Assembly: GCA_031216915.1 (NCBI GenBank)
Contig: CM062294.1
Location: 31,201,128 to 31,265,127, forward strand
Source: Pictodentalium vernedei
Lineage: Eukaryota > Mollusca > Scaphopoda > Dentaliida > Dentaliidae
DNA: 64,000 nt
Direction: 5' to 3'
Each line of letters starts with the position of its first letter. Position 1 is the stretch's first letter. The notes beneath the pieces are model-generated. The model was not told where the DNA came from, did not search any database, and saw only the letters and a list, made by a program, of their open reading frames with translations. Of this stretch, positions 1 through 10,533 are shown piece after piece. The position numbers were made by a program, and so were the translations under genes.

Positions 1-711
1 TTGGGTGCTGTTGGCGTCTAAAAACAGCCCATTTTATCACAATTTTTACGCTTAGCAGGTCGGGGAGGGTTAACTAATGCTGACCGGAATATTTTATCCA
101 TGCAACTTGTAATGTCACACCAAGACCTGAGAGTGACCAATTTTTCTTGAAAATCTACAATACTCGTTTAGAGAAATCCACGGAAAACACGAACTTTTGA
201 GCATTATGGGGTATTGCTGTTTAACCAGCTCAAAATGGGTTAACGCTTGGTTTTCTGAACACCTTTATTACTGACAAAAATGATACACAATGAATAACAC
301 TCCCAATAAAGGAAGTTATGTTTATCTCTCGTGTATTGTTTGGGTGCAGTGGGGGCATTAAACCGGCCTATTTCATCAAAATTTCGATGCTTGGCAGCCT
401 GTGGAGGGTTACCATATGCATCGCCTGATATGTCGTGTCTACCAAAGGGTGTGTCACAGACCGGTCTAGCAACAACGAATGTATAAAAAAAATCTACAAG
501 ACATGTTTCGAGAAAGTGCCGATAAACCCCAATTTTGGCAGTTTTTTGCCAATTCTGACAAAATAAGGGTTAAATCGAAAATTCCGCTTGGGTACATTTT
601 TAGATTTTGTGCCCCTCTATGCGTGTGCAAAAGTTCGTGAAAATCGGTTCGAAAATGGCTTCTGAATCGTACGGACAAATGTGCGGAAAAAAAAAAAAAA
701 AACCCCAAAAA
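1..711. repeat. Partial array unit, left edge of window
   Basis: End of a higher-order unit cut by the window start. It holds most of one monomer (box at about 68), the terminal monomer with the GGTTACCATATGCATCGCC variant (about 393), and the closing sequence ending in GTGCGG followed by a poly(A) tract at about 686-702. Confidence 0.8.
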
Positions 712-2734
712 CTAGACTTTATGATTCCGGAGAATCATGGCTTTTCCTGATTAGATTCCATGATTCTTCATGACCCCACAGTGTCTGATGAATTGTTTTT
801 AACTGTCTCACTGAACTTCCCTCATTGATGTTATGAGAAAGGTGAGTATAGTATTCTCAAATGACTCGGTTTGGGTTTGATAAAAAAATGTTTAGGTAAA
901 ACCCATCATTAATGGTAGAATGGGTTAATATCAAGATCAATGTTTCCCTAATAGTTTTGCATCCGGTAAAAGAAGTTACGCTTCTCTGTGGCATTTCCAT
1001 TTGTTGGTGTCCAAAAACAGACTATTTCTTCAATTTTTTTTACATTTAGCAGCCCATGGAGTGGTAACAAATGCCTACCAGAATAATTTATCCATGCAAC
1101 TGGTCATATGACACCAAGACCTATCAACGGCCATTTTCTCTAGGAAACCCCACAAAATGTTTGTAAAGAAATCCAGGGAAAACGATTTTTAAGCTGTCGA
1201 TGGGTATCCGTGTTAACCTCCCAACAGGGGTTAACCCTTGGTTTTTTTAATACCCTTATTACTTACAAAAATGGTCCTCTGTGAATTCCACTTCCAACAA
1301 AGGAGATTATGTTTATCTCTCATGTATACATTGGGTGCTGTGCGTGTCTGAAAACAGCCCCATGTTAACAAAATTACGATGCTTGGCAGCTTGTAGATGG
1401 TTAATAAACGCTCACCGGAGTATTTTGTCCATGCAACTTGTAATGTCACATAAAGACCTACGAATAGTCAATTTGTCTTGAAACCCTACAAGTTACCGCT
1501 AGGGAAATTCACAGAAAATGGGAATTTAAAGCTTTCAAGGGACATCTCGCTTTAGCCTGTCCAAAATGGGTTAAGACGTCGACTTTTGAATACCCTTACT
1601 GCTTACAAAAATGTTTCCGTATAAATTGTGCGCTCGATAAAAGGAGGCACTTTTCTTCGTGGTGTACCCTTTGGGTGCTGTTGGTGTCCAAAAACAGCCC
1701 ATTTTATCACAATTTTGACCTTCAACAGCCCGAGGAGGGTTAACTAATGCTGACCGGAATATTTTGTTCCCGCAACTTGTAATGTCACACCAAGACCTGC
1801 AAATAGCCGATTTTTTCTTGAAAACCTACAAAATGTTGACAGAGAAATCCACAGAAAACGGGTATTTTAAGATTTTAATGGGTATCTCTATTTAACCAGT
1901 CCAAAATGAGTTAAGACGTCAAATTTTGAATACCCTTACCGCTTTCAAAAATATTTTCCGATCAATTTTGCATCTGATAAATGAAGGCCCCTTTCTCTCT
2001 GGTATACCGTTTGGGTGCTGTTGGCGTCTAAAAACAGCCCATTTTATCACAATTTTTACGTTTAGCAGCTCGGGGAGGGTTAACTAATGCTGACCGGAAT
2101 ATTTTATCCATGCAACTTGTAATGTCAAACCAAGACCTGAGAGTGACCAATTTTTCTTGAAAATCTACAAGACTCGTTTAGAGAAATCCATGGAAAACAC
2201 GAACTTTTGAGCATTATGGGGGTATTGCTGTTTAACCGGCTCAAAATGGGTTAACGCTTGGTTTCTGAACACCCTTATTACTGACAAAAATGATCCTCAG
2301 TGAATTCCACTCCCAATAAAGGAAGTTATGTTTATCTCTCGTGTATTGTTTGGGTGCAGTGGGGGCATTAAACCGGCCTATTTCATCAAAATTTCGATGC
2401 TTGGCAGCCTGTGGAGGGTTACCATATGCATCGCCTGATATGTCGTGTCTACCAAAGGGTGTGTCACAGACAGGTCTAGCAACAACGAATGTATAAAAGA
2501 AATCTACAAGACATGTTTCGAGAAAGTGCCGATAAACCCCAATTTTGGCAGTTTTTTGCCAATTCTGACGAAATAAGGGTTAAATCGAAAATTCCGCTTG
2601 GGTACCTTTTTAGATTTTGTGCCCCTCTATGCGTGTGCAAAAGTTCGTGAAAATCGGTTCGAAAATGGCTTCTGAATCGTACGGACAAAATGTGCGGGAA
2701 AAAAAAAAAAAAAAAAAAAAAAAAACCTAAAAAA
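712..2734. repeat. Array unit 1, five-monomer type
   Basis: Starts at the CTAG head (hairpin has one change, ATGATTCC) and carries five monomers with boxes near 1051, 1396, 1734, 2083 and 2412. It closes with the terminal monomer and a poly(A) run of about 27. It is a close relative of the units at 24067 and 34728. Confidence 0.85.
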
Positions 2735-2886
2735 CTAGACTTTATGATTCTGGAGAATCATGGCTTTTCCCGATGAGATTCCATGATTCTTCATGACCCC
2801 ACAGTGTCTGATGAATTGTTTTTAACTGTCGCACTGAAGTTCCTTCATTGATGTTATGAGAAAGGTGAGTATAGTAGTCAAATGAC

Positions 2887-3845
2887 TTGGCTCGATCCTA
2901 ATTAACACCATAATTATGGAAACACTGGAACTACCAGCGCAACTGAAGAGAACAATAGCAGCTCTGGGCATCTCTTGCCCTGTCACCTGGATTGTCCGGG
3001 AGACAGGCAAGAAAGTCCATCTGAACTAGGAGTTCGGTCATTGAAGAGCACAACACCGCCACACCTTCCTCGGGGTGAGGTAGCACCTTTTGTGAGAGGA
3101 ACCCCTCTCACACTGGTCCTCATCCGAAGAAGCCTGGACCTGACCCTGAAAAGAAGAAGAGCAAGAAGAAGAAGAGTCCGTCCACCAAGCGCCGGGATTC
3201 CAGGCGCCTGGAGGCCTTCCGGAATAGGAAGAAAGAGGTGAGCGAGAGGATGGAGATCCTGGAGGCAGCTGCCAGTTCCCCTCCTAGTCCCACTAGTACA
3301 CCCATCCAACTGCCAGCTCCTGAGCCGGTACTGTTGGATGAGGAACGTCTGGTGGAGACTGAGGAGGAACCGGAGGTTGCCTTTTCACCACCTCCCACCC
3401 CTCACTCCCCACTTCCTTCTCTACCGGACAGCCCGGGTGTGTCAATCTCAGCAACACAGCCACCTAAGTCTGCAGTCACCGCCGAAGAATTAAGGAGAAT
3501 AATAGAGATGGGAAGGTGGGCAGTTGAGATGGGAAAGCGAATCGCCTCCGAAACCCAGGAGTTCAGGGAACAATCCAAGGCAGATCTCAAAAAGGAATTA
3601 GACGCAATCCATTCACCAAACTCAACACTAAACTCAACATCGTCGACTTCCACATCACAATCTCAACCACCTCCAAAGAAAAAGAGCCGGAAGAAGCCTA
3701 GACGGGGTTAAGCCACCTCCCTCCTTCCTTTTCCTCCTCCACCGCGCCTTGACACCCTACAACAACAACAAACAGCTAACGAGGGTTTGAAAGGGGCTTG
3801 TCCTCCAAATCGTCCCTGCGCTCCTTCGGCGCGTCAAACCATTTC
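2887..3845 (+). mobile_element. Retroelement-like insertion in the array
   Basis: Non-array sequence splits the unit head exactly. The array reads CAAATGACT just before the insert and CAAATGACT again just after it, a 9-bp target-site duplication. The insert is GC-richer than the array, carries a broken ORF (next entry) and ends without a clear poly(A) tail. The direct repeat makes insertion of a mobile element likely; the class is uncertain. Confidence 0.6.
2916..3711 (+). pseudogene. Broken retroelement ORF1-like coding remnant
   Basis: An ATG at 2916 opens 37 codons (beginning METLELPAQL, with a short TWIVRE stretch) and stops at TAG 3027-3029. In another frame an open stretch runs from after a TGA at 3076 to the TAA at 3709-3711. 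It contains a very basic lysine-rich segment with KSPSTKRRDSRRLEAFRNRK, then an acidic proline- and serine-rich stretch, a predicted helix (EELRRIIEMGRWAVEMGKR) and a basic KKKSRKKPRRG end. Short basic KSPS-type segments occur in ORF1-like proteins of invertebrate retroelements, so I infer a decayed ORF1-like gene. No reverse transcriptase is present. No host function is proposed. The frame break and stop indicate a pseudogene. Confidence 0.4.
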
Positions 3846-5570
3846 GTTCGTCTCAAATGACTCAGTTGATAAGAAAATTGTTTAGGTAAAAACCATCATT
3901 AACGGTGGAGTGGGTTAATATCAATATCGTCGTCCGACAAGTTAATGACCCACAAAAGGAGTTATGTTTGTTTGACACATACCCACTGAGTGCTGTGTCT
4001 ATTTGAAAATGGTCCATTTTATCTCAAATATATCCAAAATAATGATGTCTGGCAGCTTGTAGAGGGTTAACAAGTACTAACAGGAGTATTTTTCCATGCA
4101 ACTTGTAATGTCACACTAAGAACTGCAAATGGCCATTTTTTCTTTAAAATGTTCCAAGATGTTTTCAGAGAAATCCCTGCGCATACGCTCTTTTCCAATT
4201 CGACGTGACGAAATGCGAAATTCATGTCGCTCTTCATGGAAAGTGATGCCACAACTATTCATGAACGAGGAGTGAAAATTTCATGGAAATCTGTCTAGAA
4301 TTGGCTGAGATATGGTGTTTTGGAGAGAGGAGGTAATTATTTGAATTTGGTCCTTCCTTTTCAAGCCAGTTCGAAAAAGACGTCGGAATGGGCGCAGAAT
4401 CCTTCAGTGCCTCCTCGCTGGAGTCAGTGCACTTGACTGGTGGAGAGTTGACTGTAAATGGAAGTTACTTCTTTAAGACAGCCACCAGGGATCCCAACAC
4501 AACTTTTAAACCTACGAGAATCTCAGAAGTTTAAAGTCAAGAGAAATTGGCGGTGAGTGGGTTTCTGGCAGGCAGGAAAAGATTGACGAAGATTTGCATA
4601 TTGGACATTAAAATAGCACTTCAGACATACACGAACGGTGTTCAGACCGCTGGAGGCAGCGACTTGAAATTTTCAGAACTTGTTCTACGAACCCTGGCCG
4701 ACATTTTGGGATCTGTTTGGAGTGTCCGGACCGCGTGGAAAACACCACGCATCGCTTGGAATGTGAGAGTACTATTCGTCCCGACTCTATCAGTTTAGAA
4801 TGGACACGGGCAGTGTTGTAGACGACTGTAGAGCTGCGATTGAGCATAACGTCCCAGGTTTCGGTGCTACATTGCCTAACCAGCTCCAAAAGAGCGGCGG
4901 GGGAGGGGTATCCGGACACTATCTTTAAACCTTAGATAATCATCGGAAGTTGAAGTGAAAAGAAATCGGCGGTGAGTAGGTTTTTTGGCGGGTAACGATT
5001 AACGAAAATTTGCCAATTAGACATTAAAATTGCACTTCTCACAAACATGAAGCGTGTCTAGACCGCTGAAGGCAGCGACATCTGATTTTCAGAACTTGTT
5101 CTACGCACCCTGGCCGACATTTTGGCATCTGTTGCGAGTGTCGAGGCCGCGTGAAGAACACCACGCATCGCGTGGAAAGTGAGAGTACTATTCGTCCCGA
5201 CTCTATCAGTTTGGAATGGACTTGAGGACTGTTGTAGACTACTGTATTGAGCATGAAGTCGGAGTTTTTTGTGCCAAATTGCCTAACCGGCTCCAAAGTA
5301 TGATTTTTCGTCTGTACATCGCCCAGATCGACTGTAGTTTATACCGTTACCATACGTTGAAGTAGCCTTTTGTCATTTTCGCCACTTTCGCCCCAGATTT
5401 GAGGGTACCTTCCTTCAACCCCATTTATAGCAAAATCTAGCCATGCTCCCAACAACGCCCTCTCCCCGTCGGCCCTGGTGCTTCTAAAAATAGAAAGGTC
5501 AATGGGTAGGGACCCGTTAGCAAACAAACGGGGGCAGGGCAGGTGTACTTGGTGAAAAAAACAGTTGTGT

Positions 5571-5739
5571 GAACATCCCCAGAAGTGAAAACCTATGCTC
5601 AGTGGCTGTATTCAAGATGTTAATTTAGACTCCCATTACGGTCAAGATACTACAGAATGCAAATGGTTGGGTGGCGGGCATCATCACTGGATCTAATGTT
5701 GTATTTCATGTTTTCTTCATATTCTATTTATTTTTTTGA

Positions 5740-5801
<62 letters not shown>

Positions 5802-6002
5802 AGTTTAAGTTGTGTTTGTCTATAATGTTTATAATATTTAGATTTTGCGAGATTCTGTTATTTATGGAATACGTTCTGCCATATTGTAAATTATTAGTCA
5901 CCGTACAGGAACGGAGGGGCTTCTAAGTGGTAAGCACTTGTCCTCCAATCCTGATTTGCATTGTCAAATGGCAAAATAAAATATGTTTAATCTACTCTAA
6001 CA
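5571..6002 (+). mobile_element. Copy-specific insertion in module B
   Basis: Absent at the matching points of the other two B copies (near 12560 and 28075). It is flanked by ACAG on both sides, a possible short target duplication. It contains a (CT)n tract and ends AT-rich with AATAAAATATG, like the 3' end of a retroposed transcript or a LINE 3' tail. The family is not recognised. Confidence 0.4.
5742..5801. repeat. (CT)n microsatellite
   Basis: About 30 nearly uninterrupted CT dinucleotides with one TTT interruption near 5789. It lies inside the copy-specific insertion and generates an artefactual Leu-Ser repeat ORF. Confidence 0.95.
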
Positions 6003-7029
6003 GTAAGGGGGGGGGGGGGGGGGGGCATGTGTCCTAGGTAAAAAAACAGCAGGGGGGCAGGTGTCCTAGGTAAAATAAACAGCATGGGGTGGGGGGGTGT
6101 CCCCGCTAATTAATTTTAATAGCAGGCAGTTGTTCATGGGGCAGGTGTCCTATCCCACTGCCCAGTATTCCAAATTTTCTATGGTACTTGGCCTTGACGG
6201 AAATAACATTTCAACAAGAAACAACGGGAAAACCTATTTGCAATAAAGCTGCAAATTTAAACTTGATTTTAGGACCATTCCATGGACATTTTAAGCCTAC
6301 TGCGATATCGGCGTTTCTTACTCTCGTCCTTTCACCACACCGCAGTATTTTACCCGAGTCGAGTTCTGACGTCATGCAAGTTTGACCGACATGCTTTCAA
6401 TTTTGTTATTGACAACAACATATTTATAATTTCGTGCTTACTGATCCGAATTTTGAAAACGACACACGCAATCCCGAAAGCGTTTTCTGAAAAACACGAT
6501 TCTGTAAAAGGTTTTAGTGAAATTTTATTATTTTTTTTATTTTCAATTTCGATGGCTCTTGTTGAAAAGGTGCTAATCACTGATCGTCCCTAACGAGATC
6601 AAAGACACGCTGTTGTTTAATAACAGACAGAGAATCTTCTAAGAATATACATGCGCAGTCCTAAAATGCAATAAATCAAGTGTTTTTTCACATTTTATGA
6701 GAGAAATATGTCCAATTGTATCATTGAATCATTTTTAGGTATATGTGGGTGAGAAATTTTCTATACGGACAAAATACAGGCTAAATAAAATATTTGCCAT
6801 TATTTTCCGCAGACGTATTTTTGTCTTTGCTTCTTGGGGAAATTTCTTGCTGCTAAATACAACGAAGGTGTGTTATTTGATGTGGTCAGAACCGTCAGGT
6901 GGTCGGGTCCGAAACCGCACCTCGCAGAAGATTTAGTGGGGGGTGTCGATTTTACAAGTAATGTAGCCAGCGTACACGGCATGGGCTGTCTGTCTTTAAT
7001 CCGACAAAACAGGGTTAAGGCTTGGTTTT

Positions 7030-7039
7030 TTGAATACCC

Positions 7040-7074
<35 letters not shown>

Positions 7075-7076
7075 TT
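7030..7076 (-). mobile_element. SINE remnant: target site and (TTTA)n tail only
   Basis: TTGAATACCCTTA followed by about eight ATTT units, identical to the left junction of the complete SINE at 29126. Head and body are missing because the sequence switches at 7077 into inverted array monomers. Confidence 0.7.
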
Positions 7077-7728
7077 GCACACCAACAGCACCCAAAGGGT
7101 ACACCACAAAGAAAAGTGCCCTCCTTTATCGCGCGTACAATTTATATGGAAACATTTTTGTAAGTAGTAAGGGTATTCAAAAGTCGACGTCTTAACCCAT
7201 TTTGGAAGGCTAAAGAGAGATATCCCTTGAAAGCTTTAAATTCCCATTTTTCTGTGAATTTCCCTAACGGTAACTTGTAGGGTTTCAAGATAAATTGACT
7301 ATTCGTAGGTCTTTATGTGACATTACAAGTTGCATGGACAAAATACACCGGTGAGCGTTTTTTAACCATCTACAAGCTGCCAAGCATCGTAATGTTTGTT
7401 AACATGGGACTGTTTTCAGACACGCACAACACCTAATGTATACATGAGAGATAAACATAATCTCCTTTGTTTGAGGTGGAATTCACAGAGGACCATTTTT
7501 GTAAGTAATAAAGGTATTCAAAAAGCCAAGCGTTAGCCCCTGTTGGGGAGGTTAACAGGGGATACCCATCAAAAGCTTAAAAAATCGTTTTCCCTGGATT
7601 TCTACAAACATTTTGTGTGGTTTTCAAGAGAAAATGGCCGTTGATAGGTCTTGGTGTCATATGACCAGTTGCATGGATCAATTATTCTGGTAGGGCATTT
7701 GTTAACCCTTCATGGGCTTGCTAAATGT
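7077..7728 (-). repeat. Inverted two-monomer block
   Basis: This stretch is the reverse complement of normal array sequence and corresponds to about 24404-25052 of unit 8. Array sequence to the right (about 7745) continues from the point where the inverted block should end, so it is an in-place inversion. The right junction holds an extra TTTAGCAGCC, a 10-mer found in neighbouring monomers, which looks like templated filler. Confidence 0.8.
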
Positions 7729-8775
7729 ATCGCATTTAGCAGCCAATTTTGACCTTCAGCAGCCCGGGGAGGATTAACTAATGCTGACCGGAATATTTTG
7801 TTCATGCGACTTGTAATGTCACACCAAGACCTGCAAATAGCCGATTTTTTCTTGAAAACCTACAAGATGTTGTTAGAGAAATCCACAGAAAACGGGTATT
7901 TTAAGATTTTAATGGGTATCTCTCTTTAACCAGCCCAAAATGGGTTAAGACGTCAAATTTAGAATACCCTTACCACTTTCAAAAATATTTTCCGATCAAT
8001 TTTGCGTCCGATAAATGAAGGCCCATTTCTCTGTGGTATATCGTTTGGGGTGCTGTTGGTGTCTAAAAACAGCCCATTTTATCACAATTTTTACGTTTAG
8101 CAGCTCGGGGAGGGTTAACTAATGCTGACCGGAATATTTTATCCATGCATCTTGTAATGTAACGCCAAGACCTGAGAGTGACCAATTTTCTTAAAAATAT
8201 ACAAGACTCGTTTACAGAAATCCACGGAAAAACATGAAGTTTTGAGCTTTTGGGGTGTATTGCTGTTTAACCAGCCCAAAACGGGTTAACACTTGGTTTT
8301 CTGAACACCCTTATTACTTACAAAAATGATCCTCGGTAAATTCCACTTCCAATAAAGGAAGTTATGTTTACCTCTCGGGTATCGTTTGGGTGCTGTGGGG
8401 GTCTGAATCCGGCCCATTTCAACAAAATTTCGATGTTTGGGCAGCCTGTGGAGGGTTACCATATGCATCGCCTAATATGTCGTGTGTATCAAAGGTTGTG
8501 TCATAGGCAGGTCTAGTAATTATGAATATTTAAAAAAAGTCCTAAAGGACGTGTTTCGAGAAAGTGCCGATAAACCCCAATTTTGGCATTTTTTTGCCAA
8601 TTCTGGCGAATAGGGGTTAAATCGAAAATTCCGCTTCGGTACAATTTTTAAATTTTTTGCCACTCTATACGTGTGCCAAATTGTGTGAAAATCGGTTCGA
8701 AAATGGCTTCTGAATCGTACGGACAAAAATGTGTGGAAAAAAAAACAAAAAAAAAACACCCCCCCCAAAAAAAAA

Positions 8776-10533
8776 CTAGACTTTATGATTCTGGAGAATC
8801 ATGGCTTTTCCCGATTAGATTCCATGATTTTTCATGACCCCACAGTGTCTGATGAATTGTTTTTAACTGTCTCACTGAAGTTCCCTCATTGATGTTATGA
8901 GAAAGGTGAGTATAGTAGTCTCAAACGACTCGGTTTGGTTTGATAAAAAAAAAAATGTTTAGGTAAAACCCATCATTAATGGTAGAATGGTTAATATCAA
9001 GATCAATGTTTCCCTATTAGTTTTGCGTTCCGGGTAAAAGAAGTTTCTCTGTGGCCATTTCCATTTGTTGGTGTCCCAAAAAAACAGACTATTTCTTCAA
9101 TTTTTTTATATTTAGCAGCCCATGGAGGGTTAACAAATGCCTACCAGAATAATTTATCCATGCAACTGGTCATATGACACCAAGACCTATCAACGGCCAT
9201 TTTCTCTTGAAACCCCAGAAAATGTTTGTAAAGAAATCCAGGGGAAAACGATTTTTTAAGCTATCGATGGGTATCCGTGTTAACCTCCCCAACAGGGGTT
9301 AACGCTTGGTTTTTTAATACCCTTATTACTTACAAAAATGGTCCCTCTGTGAATTCCACTTCCAACGAAGGAGATTATGTTTATCTCTCATGTATACATT
9401 GGGTGCTGTGCATGTCTGAAAACAGCCCCATGTTAACAAAATTACGATGCTTGGCAGCTTGTAGATGGTTAATAAACGCTCATCGGAGTATTTTGTCCAT
9501 GCAACTTGTAATGTCACATAAAGACCTACGAATAGTCAATTTGTCTTGAAACCCTACAAGTTATCGTTAGGGAAATTCACAGAAAATAGGAATTTAAAGC
9601 TTTCAAGGGATATCTCGCTTTAGCCTTTTCAAAATGGGTTAAGACGTCGACTTTTGAATACCCCTTATAGATTGTGCGCTCGACAAAAGAAGGCACGTTT
9701 CTTTGTGGCGTACCCATTGGGAGCTGTTGGCGTCCAAAAAACAGCCCCATTTTATCACAATTTTTGACTTTTAGCAAGCCCGTGGAGGGTTAACAAATGG
9801 TCACCGCAGTATTTTGTCCATGCAACTTCTATTGTCACACCAAGGCCTGGGAGTGACAAATTTTTCTTGAAAATCCACAAGACTCGTTTAGAGAAATCCA
9901 CGGAAAACATAAATTTTTGAGCTTTATGGGGGTATTGCTGTTTAACCAGCCCAAAGCGGGTTAACTCTTGGTTTTTTGAACACCCTTATTACTGACAAAA
10001 ATGATCCTCGGTGAATTCCACTCCCAATAAAGGAAGTTATGTTTATCTCTCATGTATTGTTTGGGTGCGGTGGGGGCCTGAAGCCGGCCCATTTCATCAA
10101 AATTTCGATGTTTGTCAGCCTGTGGAGGGTTACCATATGCATCGCCTGATAGGTCGTGTGTATCAAAGGGCGTGTCACAGACAGGTCTAGCAATGACGAA
10201 TGTATAAAAAAAAATCTACAAGACGTGTTTCGAGAAAGTGCCGATAAACCCCCAATTTTGGCAGTTTTTTGCCAATTCTGACGAAATAAGGGTTAAAACG
10301 AAAATTCTGCTTAGGTACATTTTTAGATTTTGTGCCCCTCTATGCGTGTGCACAATTTCGTGAAAATCGGTTCGAAAATGGCTTCTGAATCGTACGGAGA
10401 AAATGGTGTGGGAAAAAAAAAAAAAAAAAAAAAAAACCCCCCAAAAAAAAAAAAAAAAAAAAAAAAAAATAATAATCCGTAGAAAAACAATAGTCTTTTC
10501 CAAAGGGAAAAGCCTAAAAAAAAACAAAAAAAA
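8776..10533. repeat. Array unit 3, four monomers
   Basis: CTAG head with intact hairpin, monomer boxes near 9128, 9470, 9786 and 10120, then the terminal sequence and two poly(A) runs separated by CCCCCC. It is shorter than the five-monomer type, and its third monomer carries the ACTTCTATTGTCACACCAAG variant seen in seven-monomer units. It therefore looks like a recombinant between unit types, with the junction near 9660-9670. One copy of the GTAGAAAAACAATAGTC repeat precedes the next head. Confidence 0.75.

Larger units (their letters stand above)
4176..7010. repeat. Module B, copy 1 (with extra insertion)
   Basis: Block unlike the monomers, embedded inside a monomer: left edge after GAGAAATCC, right edge at GGGTTAAGGCTTGG. 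It replaces roughly 65 bp of the host monomer. Contents in order: a GACGTGACGAAATGCG segment, two diverged direct copies of about 400 bp (about 4505-4905 and 4926-5330), G-rich tracts with repeated GGTGTCCTAGGTAAA, an AT-rich part, and a 3' part with GTCAGGTGGTCGGGTCCG. The same module recurs at 11004 and 26553. Here the second half of the first internal copy is shortened, and a copy-specific insert lies at 5571-6002. No credible ORF. Confidence 0.75.
2735..8775. repeat. Array unit 2, composite and rearranged
   Basis: Head at 2735, interrupted at about 2887 by a retroelement-like insertion. Array sequence resumes at about 3846, followed by one monomer, module B (about 4176-7010), a SINE tail stub (7030-7076), an inverted two-monomer block (7077-7728), then normal-orientation monomers to the poly(A)/poly(C) end near 8775. 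The right third is the sister of 25060-26086: both share the unusual ATGCGACTTG variant and a terminal monomer ending in CTAGTAAT(G/T)ATGAATATTT. Confidence 0.8.
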
